Shown: positions 56,715 through 64,000 of the stretch, in pieces
Position numbering within the stretch: the first letter of the stretch is position 1
Layout: every line of letters begins with the position of its first letter
Source: Helicobacter pullorum NCTC 12824
Lineage (GTDB): Bacteria > Campylobacterota > Campylobacteria > Campylobacterales > Helicobacteraceae
DNA length: 64,000 nucleotides
Reading direction: 5' to 3'
Assembly: GCF_017979475.1 (NCBI RefSeq)
Contig: NZ_JAERIT010000006.1
Span: 1 to 64,000 of the forward strand
Notes under the pieces: generated by a model
Told to the model about the DNA's origin: nothing
Databases searched by the model: none
Seen by the model: the letters and a program-made list of their open reading frames with translations, nothing else
Program-made: the position numbers and the translations under genes

Positions 56715-57401
56715 ATGCTAGAAATTTTGATGATTGAAGATGATTTAGAGTTAGCGACTATTCTTAGCGAATACCTCAAGGCTCACGATATTAATGTGAC
56801 AAATTATGATGAGCCCTATACGGGTATGAGTGCGATTAACACTCGACATTTTGACCTCCTTCTTTTAGATTTAACACTCCCAAATTTAGATGGGCTTGAG
56901 GTTTGCAAGAAAGTCGCAAAAGAAAAACATATCCCCATTATTATTTCCTCTGCTAGAAGTGATGTTGAAGATAGAGTTTTGGCATTAGAATATGGTGCTG
57001 ATGATTATATTCCAAAACCTTATGATCCAAAAGAATTAGTTGCAAGAATCCATAGTGTATTGCGTCGATACAATTCTACTAGCAAACCTAATGAAACAGA
57101 AATTTCCATTTTTCCTTTCCGCTTAGACAAAGGCAGCCGAGAGATTTATCTCTATGATGAATTATTAGATTTAACCAAAGCAGAATACGAAATTTTGAGC
57201 TTTATGCTAGAAAACAAAAATCAAGCTTTAACGCGTGATGCAATTGCCACACATTCTGATTCTATTAATCCTGATAGTAGCAATAAAAGTATTGATGTAA
57301 TTGTCGGGAGACTGCGTTCAAAAATCGAGAAAAATGGCAAGAAATATATTTTTTCTGTCCGCGGAATTGGCTATAAATTTCAAATAAAAGACAATGATTA
57401 A
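56715..57401 (+). CDS. arsR: Acid-response regulator ArsR (RacR-type)
   Basis: 228 residues. Very close to H. pylori HP0166 as recalled: [39 protein letters not shown] (phospho-Asp), [32 protein letters not shown], then winged helix with [22 protein letters not shown] and SVRGIGYKF. In H. pylori ArsR controls acid-resistance genes and is essential. Followed by arsS with an 8-base overlap and hemB, as in H. pylori. ATG immediately follows a possible anti-ribosome-site stem. Confidence 0.9.
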   Translation: MLEILMIEDDLELATILSEYLKAHDINVTNYDEPYTGMSAINTRHFDLLLLDLTLPNLDGLEVCKKVAKEKHIPIIISSARSDVEDRVLALEYGADDYIPKPYDPKELVARIHSVLRRYNSTSKPNETEISIFPFRLDKGSREIYLYDELLDLTKAEYEILSFMLENKNQALTRDAIATHSDSINPDSSNKSIDVIVGRLRSKIEKNGKKYIFSVRGIGYKFQIKDND

Positions 57402-58644
57402 AAATTCCATTATCGTTAAAATCACTATTTTATTCCTCATTGCCATTATTGGCTTGAGTGCTTTTTCATATTATTTTATCCGCGAAGAAATTGATAGAAA
57501 AAACTATGAAAATCAATTAAAATACACGCAATTTTTAGCTACCATCAATCAACTCGTCCGCTTTGGTGGCAATATCACTTTAATTGAAAAATATCTTAAT
57601 GAGTTAGGTTTAGTTCAAATCAAAAATACAGAAATCTTAGATCTCTTTGAAGCCCATATTACGCCAAATTTCAACCATGGGGTGATTGCAAAAATCATCA
57701 AAGAAGAAGGCGGAATCTATCTTTTTTTGCAAACCCCTCAAGATTGGCGTGTTTATGGCGATATTCATTTTGATAGACTTTTTAACTATTACATTATTAC
57801 TTTTATCGCATTTGTGATTGTGGTTTTTCTTTTTGTTTTGGTGATTCGCAGCATCTTGCCGCTAAAAACACTACAAAAAGAAATTAGAAAATTTGCAAAT
57901 GGGCAAATGGATATTTCTTGCAAAATCAATCAAAACGATGAAATTGGTGAATTGGCACAAGAATTTGATAATGCCGTCCAAAAAATCAACGCACTCAATC
58001 AATCACGCCATTTATTCTTACGCTCCATTATGCACGAATTAAAAACCCCTATCACAAAAGGCAGAATCACTGCTGAAATGATTGACAATCCACTTTATAA
58101 AGAGCGTTTGTGCTCTGTTTTTGAGAGATTAAATTCTCTTATTAATGAATTTGCAAAAATCGAAGAATTAAGCTCTAGGAATTACTGCCCAAACAAACAA
58201 AAAATTTTACTTCAAGATGTTTTAAAAAGAGTCTTTGAAATGTTGCTTTTAGATGAAGAGCAAATCACTTCACTCTTCATTCTTCCACAAAATCAACAAT
58301 CTTTATACGCTGATTTTGAAATGATTTCTCTTGTTATCAAAAATCTTGTTGATAATGCCATTAAATACAAAACACAAGGGCAAATTGAAATTTGTATCGC
58401 CAAAAAAGACTTGTGGATCAAAAATTACGGCAACCCTCTACCCTACACTCTAAAAGATCATTCCAAACCCTTTTTTAAAGATTCCAAATCCAACACAAGT
58501 GGCTTAGGGCTTGGAATATACATTATCAAAAGCACATTAGAAACACAAGGGTTAGAATTAGATTACTTCCACCAAAATAATCAGAATATTTTTATCATAA
58601 AAGGAGTAGTATCTCAAAAAAATTTAAAGGATGAAAATGTTTAA
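57394..58644 (+). CDS. arsS: Sensor kinase ArsS
   Basis: 416 residues. Membrane helices at about 7-28 and 130-152 flank a periplasmic domain with the histidine-containing loop thought to sense low pH in this family. HAMP, then [19 protein letters not shown] with the phospho-His and a HATPase domain ([30 protein letters not shown]). Overlaps arsR by eight bases and hemB by eight. Confidence 0.88.
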   Translation: MIKNSIIVKITILFLIAIIGLSAFSYYFIREEIDRKNYENQLKYTQFLATINQLVRFGGNITLIEKYLNELGLVQIKNTEILDLFEAHITPNFNHGVIAKIIKEEGGIYLFLQTPQDWRVYGDIHFDRLFNYYIITFIAFVIVVFLFVLVIRSILPLKTLQKEIRKFANGQMDISCKINQNDEIGELAQEFDNAVQKINALNQSRHLFLRSIMHELKTPITKGRITAEMIDNPLYKERLCSVFERLNSLINEFAKIEELSSRNYCPNKQKILLQDVLKRVFEMLLLDEEQITSLFILPQNQQSLYADFEMISLVIKNLVDNAIKYKTQGQIEICIAKKDLWIKNYGNPLPYTLKDHSKPFFKDSKSNTSGLGLGIYIIKSTLETQGLELDYFHQNNQNIFIIKGVVSQKNLKDENV

Positions 58645-59602
58645 ACGACTAAGACGAATGCGTCTAAATCCAAATATTCGTGAAATGCTTACAGAAACCA
58701 CTCTCTCTAAAAAAGATTTAATTTACCCTCTTTTTATTACTCATGGTAGTGGCGTTAAAAACCCTATTGAATCAATGCCTGAAGTGTATCAATTAAGCAT
58801 TGATGAAGCTTTGAAGGAATGCGAAGTTTTGCAAAAACTCGGGATTTTTTCTATTTTGCTTTTTGGGATTCCAAAGATCAAAGATAGCGTAGGTAGCGAA
58901 GCATTAAGTCAAGAAGGCATCATCGCTCAAGCTACACGAGCGATTAAAGAAAAATTTCCCGATTTATTAGTTTGTGTAGATTTGTGCTTTTGTGAATACA
59001 CAGACCATGGGCATTGTGGTATTTTAAGCCCAAAACTCAATTCTGTGGATAATGATCTCACCTTAGAGATTCTTAACAAACAAGCTTTAATTCTTGCACA
59101 AAATGGTGCAGATATCATCGCACCTAGTGCAATGATGGATGGAATGATTATTTCTTTGCGTCAAGCATTAGATTCCAATGGATTTGAACACATTCCTCTA
59201 ATGAGCTATTCCACCAAATTTGCAAGCGGATACTATGGACCCTTTAGAGATGTTGCCCAAAGCACTCCAAGCTTTGGAGATAGAAAAAGTTACCAACAAA
59301 ACCCAGCAAACCGAAGAGAAGCCATACTAGAAAGCCTAGAAGATGAGGCACAAGGTGCGGATATTTTGATGGTAAAACCAGCATTAGCCTATTTAGACAT
59401 TATAAGAGATATTCGAGAAAGGACATTATTGCCTTTAGCAGCTTACAATGTCAGCGGAGAATATGCGATGTTGAAATTTGCCCAAAAAGCAAATTTAATC
59501 GATTATGAACGCGTATTATTAGAAACAATGCTTGGTTTTAAACGCGCGGGTGCAGATATTATCATCACCTACCACGCCAAAGAGATTGCAAAACTCATCT
59601 AA
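58637..59602 (+). CDS. hemB: Delta-aminolevulinic acid dehydratase (porphobilinogen synthase)
   Basis: 321 residues from ATG 58637 (AAGG six bases upstream; an ATG at 58631 abuts it and is less likely). [11 protein letters not shown], the cysteine-bearing [18 protein letters not shown] zinc site, [18 protein letters not shown] with one Schiff-base Lys and [16 protein letters not shown] with the other. Haem synthesis. Confidence 0.96.
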   Translation: MFKRLRRMRLNPNIREMLTETTLSKKDLIYPLFITHGSGVKNPIESMPEVYQLSIDEALKECEVLQKLGIFSILLFGIPKIKDSVGSEALSQEGIIAQATRAIKEKFPDLLVCVDLCFCEYTDHGHCGILSPKLNSVDNDLTLEILNKQALILAQNGADIIAPSAMMDGMIISLRQALDSNGFEHIPLMSYSTKFASGYYGPFRDVAQSTPSFGDRKSYQQNPANRREAILESLEDEAQGADILMVKPALAYLDIIRDIRERTLLPLAAYNVSGEYAMLKFAQKANLIDYERVLLETMLGFKRAGADIIITYHAKEIAKLI

Positions 59603-59608
59603 AAATTT

Positions 59609-61417
59609 TTAAGTACCAATCACACCACCATCTTTTTTGCGTATTTGCACTATCGTGCTTCGTGGTGTGGAATCCCCACCATTTGGGTAATGGCTTCCAG
59701 CTAAGCCCTCTCCGGGGTGTTGGATACCCACAAACATTGTCGTATAATCTTTGCTAAAAGCAATCCCAGTAACCTCACATGCCACTGGTCCGCTTAGAAA
59801 TCTCCTCACTTCCCCGGTATTTGGGTTTGCACACAGCATAGAGTTATTCCCCATTCCTTCATAATCTCCGCTATTAGAATACTTCCCATCAGTTTGAATC
59901 CAAAGCCGCCCAAACTTATCAAACTTCAAGCCATCAGGGCTATTAAACATATTATCTTTATTAATATTGCTTGTGCCTTTTCTTAAGTCATTAGGGTATT
60001 TTGAAGGATTCCCAGCAAGCAAGAAAATATCCCAGCTAAATTCCTTGCTTGTGTGGTTATTATCCTTTGCCTTCCATCGTAAAATATGCCCATAAATGTT
60101 ATTAACTCTTGGATTAGATTCTGTGCTTTGTGTGCGTTTTGTGTTATTTGTGAGGGTGGCATAGATATATTCGCCCTTTGTATCAGCTGCCACCCACTCG
60201 GGTCTATCCATAGGCGTAGCCTCCACGATACTTGCAGCCAACCTTGCATAAATCAGCACTTCTGCTTGGGAGTTAAATCCATTTTCTTTGGTTAAGCCAT
60301 TTTTGCCATACTCTAGGGCTATCCATTCGCCAATTCCCTTAAGATTCCCTGCATCTGTGAGCTTTGCTACATACAAAGTTCCCTCATTTAAAATATCTTT
60401 ATTAGGGTTTTTAGGATTATATTTTTCTTTAGTTACAAATTTATACAAAAACTCATTTGCCTCATCATCTCCCATATACACGACTACTTCACCACTTTTT
60501 GCTACCACAATCTCGGTATTTTCGTGCTTAAACCTCCCTAAACTTGTGCGTTTAATGGGTGTAGATTTTGGATTATAAGGATCAATCTCTACTACCCAGC
60601 CAAAGCGGTTTGGTTCATTTGGATTTTTAGAGACATCAAACCGCCCATCAAGCTTCCATTCATAATTCTCCCCATTGACACTAATCCCATAGCGTTTTTG
60701 TTCCTTACTAAAGGCATAGCTACTATCACTTGAACCAAAAAAATCATCAAAATTTTCCTCACAAGTAAGGTAAGTCCCCCAAGGTGTTTTGCCACAAGAG
60801 CAGTTATTAAGCGTCCCTAGCACTTTTGTCCCACTTCTATCATCTTTTGTTTGTAATAGCTTATGCCCTTTTGCTACGCCGCTAATCTCCATAGGCGTGT
60901 GGGCTGTAATTCTACGATTATACACAGAATCTAGCACAACCCTAAAAAATCCCTCCCTATCCCTAGCAATCTCAAAAATACTCACTCCCACAGAATTTTG
61001 CTCATATCTCACATCATCTAAGCTCATCTTTTTGCCCTGATGATTAAACATAATCTCTGGATTCATATATTCATTATTCACTGCCAAAATTGCCCTACCC
61101 TCATCCAAATCAAACCACTCCATACCATCAGTATTATCCCCAAAGGTAAGTTTTGCATTTTCAATCGCAGCTTGATTTATAGTTTTGCTCTCATCAAAGC
61201 CCTTTGCCCTCTTAAATAGCGGATCCCCCCAAGAAATCAGCACCCTAGCCTCATAGCCTTGCGGCACTATCACACTATCCTCTATGCTCGCACTAATCCC
61301 CCTAAACCCAAGCAAAGGTTGCTTTTGGATAGCAAAAAGACTAGAGGGGACAAAAAACCCCGCATAAGAGAGTGCCAAACTCCCACCACTTAATTTCAAA
61401 AATTTTCTTCTTTCCAT
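59609..61417 (-). CDS. phoX: PhoX-type (DUF839) phosphatase with Tat signal
   Basis: 602 residues from ATG 61417, chosen so that the twin-arginine signal ERRKFLKLSGG stands at the N-terminus. Characteristic segments: NNCSCGKTPWGTYLTCEENFDDFFG, VVYMGDDEANEFLYKFV, SPDGLKFDKFGRLWIQTDG and VAGIQHPGEG-like (VGIQHPGEG). PhoX of C. jejuni is the main periplasmic alkaline phosphatase, needs calcium and is Pho-controlled. The same three-unit Pho box found at pstS lies upstream, linking it to PhoBR of this window 48 kb away. Confidence 0.87.
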   Translation of the reverse strand: MERRKFLKLSGGSLALSYAGFFVPSSLFAIQKQPLLGFRGISASIEDSVIVPQGYEARVLISWGDPLFKRAKGFDESKTINQAAIENAKLTFGDNTDGMEWFDLDEGRAILAVNNEYMNPEIMFNHQGKKMSLDDVRYEQNSVGVSIFEIARDREGFFRVVLDSVYNRRITAHTPMEISGVAKGHKLLQTKDDRSGTKVLGTLNNCSCGKTPWGTYLTCEENFDDFFGSSDSSYAFSKEQKRYGISVNGENYEWKLDGRFDVSKNPNEPNRFGWVVEIDPYNPKSTPIKRTSLGRFKHENTEIVVAKSGEVVVYMGDDEANEFLYKFVTKEKYNPKNPNKDILNEGTLYVAKLTDAGNLKGIGEWIALEYGKNGLTKENGFNSQAEVLIYARLAASIVEATPMDRPEWVAADTKGEYIYATLTNNTKRTQSTESNPRVNNIYGHILRWKAKDNNHTSKEFSWDIFLLAGNPSKYPNDLRKGTSNINKDNMFNSPDGLKFDKFGRLWIQTDGKYSNSGDYEGMGNNSMLCANPNTGEVRRFLSGPVACEVTGIAFSKDYTTMFVGIQHPGEGLAGSHYPNGGDSTPRSTIVQIRKKDGGVIGT

Positions 61418-61449
61418 AAAAACTCCATTTCTGGTTAATTTCAAGCAAA

Positions 61450-61504
61450 ATTGTAGAATCTACTTGTAAAGTATCTATGGATTTTTTGTTAGCAATCTGT
61501 AAAT
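61450..61504 (-). promoter_or_regulatory. Pho box and promoter of phoX
   Basis: TGTAAAG at 61465, TGTTAGC at 61487 and TGTAAAT at 61498: offsets 0, 22 and 33, identical to those at pstS. Nine bases beyond the proximal unit is TACAAT (61455-61450 on the minus strand), where pstS has TATACT. The proximal unit is 48 bases before ATG (45 at pstS). The region touches the stop of the pseudouridine synthase gene. Confidence 0.8.
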
Positions 61505-62443
61505 TTACAAACCAAAATCTACGCACCTCTTAAAACAATACTCTCTTCCTTGATAAAAAAATCTCAAACTATACGCATGCAGCATCAATCGCTCTGCCCC
61601 AAAATACTCAATCCTCTTTTCCCCACAAAGCCCCAATGAATCATTTTTACTTATAAATTCACTATCCAAATACTCCCGACTTTGCCAATCCTCACACCCA
61701 TAAAGCGGATCGCCCAAAATAGGAAATCCCAAGGCAAAAAGATGGATTCTAATCTGATGCGTCCTACCGGTAATAGGATACACTTTTAGCAATGTATTCC
61801 CATTGATATACCCCAAAATCTCAAATTCACTTTTAGCTTCTTTGAAATTCAAGCTTTGAGCTTTTAGAATCTGCCCCAAATAAATAGAACGCACACTCAA
61901 ATCCCCACCTTTTTTTTGCATGGCAAGAGGCAAAGAAAGACAAAAATCCCCACCCCTCATCTCCCCCCTAACCAACGCTAAATATTCCTTTTTGATTTTC
62001 TTTTTGGCAAACAACTCCCCCAATTCTTGAATGCTTCTTTTGTGCTTACCCACCAATACCAATCCGCTTGTTTCCTTATCAATCCTATGGATTAAAGTTG
62101 CTTCTTGCCCACAAGCCTCACGCACTTCATCAATCAAACTATGATGGACAAATCTCCCTTTTGGGTGAATAAGCATTTTTGCTGGTTTATCAAAAATCGC
62201 CAAATCCTCATTTTCAAACAATGGTTCAAGCCCTTTGGATTGAGGGACAAAAAGCAAAATCTCCACTTCTTTTTCTAAAATTTTATTTTTCTCATTATTT
62301 CCCAAAGTTTTATTTCCATAAAATACCCTCCCCTTATTGATAAAACTCTGGGCTTTTGCCATATCCAAGCCTAATTCTCGCATTAAAAATAAATAAGCCT
62401 TGATAGGCTCTTTGATATAAAATTTTTTCTTAATAAAGGGCAT
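61505..62443 (-). CDS. RluA-family pseudouridine synthase
   Basis: 312 residues from ATG 62443 (MPFIKKKF); a longer frame reaches 62485 but adds unlikely residues. The S4-like N-terminus (KAQSFINKGRVFYGNKTL) precedes the catalytic HRIDKETSGLVLV with the Asp nucleophile, then TGRTHQIRIHLFALGFPILGDPLYG. Target rRNA site cannot be assigned from sequence alone. Confidence 0.9.
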   Translation of the reverse strand: MPFIKKKFYIKEPIKAYLFLMRELGLDMAKAQSFINKGRVFYGNKTLGNNEKNKILEKEVEILLFVPQSKGLEPLFENEDLAIFDKPAKMLIHPKGRFVHHSLIDEVREACGQEATLIHRIDKETSGLVLVGKHKRSIQELGELFAKKKIKKEYLALVRGEMRGGDFCLSLPLAMQKKGGDLSVRSIYLGQILKAQSLNFKEAKSEFEILGYINGNTLLKVYPITGRTHQIRIHLFALGFPILGDPLYGCEDWQSREYLDSEFISKNDSLGLCGEKRIEYFGAERLMLHAYSLRFFYQGREYCFKRCVDFGL

Positions 62444-62509
62444 TTTGCAACTTTTAAGTGGTGTTATGTTAGGATATTGTAACACAATTTCAAAAAGGAT
62501 AAAAATCTA

Positions 62510-63859
62510 ATGGTTGAACGATACGCGCGTGAAAAAATGAAAAAACTTTGGGATATGGAAGCGAAATATAGTGCATGGCTAGAGGTAGAAAAAGCCCTAG
62601 TGCGTGGGTGGAATAAGCTAGGGCTAATTCCAGATTCTGATTGTGAGAAAATCTGCAAAAATGCACGCTTTGACATCACTAGAATCGATGAGATAGAAGC
62701 GGTAACAAAGCATGACCTCATCGCCTTTACCACGAGTGTGGCAGAATCTCTAGGCGAAGAGTCGCGATGGTTTCATTATGGAATCACTTCAAGCGATACG
62801 ATTGATACCGCTGTGGCATTGCAAATGCGAGATTCACTCAAAATTATCATCGATGATGTTAAGGAACTAAGAGAGGCGATAAAACGCAGGGCGTATGAGC
62901 ATAAAGACACGCTTATGGTAGGACGCAGTCATGGGATACATGGCGAACCTATCACCTTTGGGCTTGTGTGTGCGATATGGTATGATGAGATGACGCGGCA
63001 TGTAAAGGCGTTAGAATCTACCTTAGAAGTCATAAGTGTAGGCAAAATTAGCGGTGCTATGGGTAATCTAGCCCATACCCCCATAGAGCTAGAAGAGCTT
63101 GTGTGTGCGGACTTAGGGCTTAAGGCTGCCCCAGCGAGCAATCAGGTGATTCAACGTGATAGATACGCAAGGCTTATAAGTGATTTAGCCCTTTTGGCTA
63201 GTAGCTGTGAGAAAATCGCGGTTGAGATTCGGCATTTGCAACGCACAGAGGTGTATGAGGCAGAGGAGTATTTTAGCGAGGGGCAAAAAGGCAGCTCTGC
63301 TATGCCACACAAACGCAATCCGGTGCTAAGCGAAAATATTACCGGGCTTTGTCGCGTGATACGCAGCTTTGCACTGCCTGCTATGGAGAATGTCGCGCTG
63401 TGGCACGAGCGAGATATTAGCCATTCTTCCGTGGAGCGATTTATCCTGCCAGACTCCTTTATCACGACAGATTTTATGCTAGGGAGGCTAACGGGACTCA
63501 TCGATAAGCTAGTCGTGTATCCTAAAAATATGCTAAAAAATCTCAATCTGACCGGCGGACTTGTCTTTTCACAGAGAATCTTGCTAGAGCTGCCTAAATG
63601 CGGGGTAAGCCGCGAGGATGCCTATAAAATCGTGCAACGCAACGCAATGAAAGTGTGGGAATCTTTGCAAGAGGGACAAGCGGTGGTAAATGAAAAGGGT
63701 GAGAGCCTATATCTGCAATATCTTTTAGATGATAGTGAGCTTGTGGGGCTACTTTCAAAAGGTGGAGATTCTGGCGAGGCGATTATCCGTGAATGTTTTG
63801 ATTATAGCTACTATATTAAGAATGTAGATTCTATCTTTAAGCGGGTGTTTGGGGAATAA
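62510..63859 (+). CDS. purB: Adenylosuccinate lyase
   Basis: 449 residues. VGRSHGIHGEPITFG, GAMGNLAHTPIELE and the signature GSSAMPHKRNPVLSENITGL are diagnostic. Acts twice in purine synthesis. Base composition differs from the rest of the window: the line at 63361-63420 has 33 of 60 G+C, against 18 of 60 in a trpE line (51361-51420), with many CG steps. Acquisition or replacement from a higher-GC relative is likely. Confidence 0.96.
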   Translation: MVERYAREKMKKLWDMEAKYSAWLEVEKALVRGWNKLGLIPDSDCEKICKNARFDITRIDEIEAVTKHDLIAFTTSVAESLGEESRWFHYGITSSDTIDTAVALQMRDSLKIIIDDVKELREAIKRRAYEHKDTLMVGRSHGIHGEPITFGLVCAIWYDEMTRHVKALESTLEVISVGKISGAMGNLAHTPIELEELVCADLGLKAAPASNQVIQRDRYARLISDLALLASSCEKIAVEIRHLQRTEVYEAEEYFSEGQKGSSAMPHKRNPVLSENITGLCRVIRSFALPAMENVALWHERDISHSSVERFILPDSFITTDFMLGRLTGLIDKLVVYPKNMLKNLNLTGGLVFSQRILLELPKCGVSREDAYKIVQRNAMKVWESLQEGQAVVNEKGESLYLQYLLDDSELVGLLSKGGDSGEAIIRECFDYSYYIKNVDSIFKRVFGE

Positions 63860-63892
63860 GATAAGGAAAACCCTCTCACCCAAAGCAACAAA

Positions 63893-64000
63893 ATGAAGAA
63901 CACCAAACTCACCATAAACGGATTAACGCTACTTAAAAGCTTAGAATCTCATAGCGTTGATTTATGCTTTTTTGACCCGCAATATCGCGGTGTGCTAGAT
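63893..64000 (+). CDS. DNA methyltransferase, N-terminal fragment (runs off window)
   Basis: 36 codons from ATG 63893. [28 protein letters not shown] has the form of the N-terminus of N4/N6-type DNA methyltransferases, where DPQY corresponds to the catalytic DPPY/NPPY motif. Site specificity and any paired restriction gene lie outside the window. It shares the higher-GC composition of purB. Confidence 0.7.
   Translation, partial: MKNTKLTINGLTLLKSLESHSVDLCFFDPQYRGVLD

Noticed and set aside
56476-56721. 81-codon frame between the CiaD-like gene and arsR
   Set aside because: It runs through the structured leader, has biased hydrophobic composition from T-rich DNA, overlaps the arsR start and lacks a convincing ribosome site.
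62461-62485. GTGTTA-N13-TAACAC as a purB operator
   Set aside because: Six-base arms with a long spacer in AT-rich DNA occur easily by chance, and no known regulator in this group fits.
1-64000. CRISPR arrays, rRNA and tRNA genes, insertion sequences
   Set aside because: Looked for regularly spaced repeats, conserved tRNA/rRNA stretches and transposase-like proteins; none seen by eye.

Overview
This AT-rich window comes from a Campylobacterota genome, most likely a Helicobacter close to the enterohepatic species. The evidence is FlaA and FlaB flagellins of Helicobacter type, the ArsRS-HemB neighbourhood and pyrD-M16 protease-dapA-SDR-pgsA order known from H. pylori, fused trpGD and trpCF, a Nrf nitrite reductase and Maf-family flagellin glycosylation. 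No rRNA, tRNA or CRISPR was recognised. Species assignment is inference from protein recall, not from a search.

Layout. 1-7236: flagellin modification island. A leftward operon (glycosyltransferase, glycerophosphotransferase-like protein, radical SAM protein) with a strong sigma28-type promoter diverges from flaB (sigma54-type promoter) and a maf gene. 7263-7853: a small secreted protein and a divergent XRE regulator sharing two identical palindromes. 7867-13607: pstSCAB-phoBR with a Pho box that recurs, with the same spacing, before a Tat-exported PhoX-type phosphatase at 59609-61417. 13614-16434: two unrecognised genes behind a sigma28-like promoter. 16678-29536: leftward housekeeping genes (thiL, nadC, nadA, psd, bpt, a lytic transglycosylase, efp, fba, a PPIase, nrfHA, a TRIC-like channel, an HD protein).

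29784-33935 is the most striking locus. flaA is followed, beyond a tyrosine recombinase gene, by a second, oppositely oriented flagellin body lacking promoter, start codon and the first 120 codons. The two bodies form inverted repeats of about 1.14 kb. Inverting the 1838-bp segment between them (sigma28 promoter, N-terminal flaA codons, recombinase) would join the constant start to the other body. This resembles a flagellin antigenic-variation switch. The recombinase reading frame has ATG followed directly by TAA at its natural start, so the switch may be locked or translationally throttled.

33941-42221: a two-component/ppx operon with a CpxP-like gene, msrA, clpB with a HAIR-like HspR site in its promoter, and a polysaccharide pyruvyl transferase gene with a 13-G tract (phase variation). 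42336-48708: pyrD to yggS, rightward. 48957-55724: a tryptophan locus split into divergent trpBA and trpE-GD-CF. 55821-59602: two small genes, then arsRS-hemB behind a structured leader that can sequester the arsR ribosome-binding site. 61505-64000: an RluA-type pseudouridine synthase, purB in visibly higher-GC DNA, and the start of a DNA methyltransferase.
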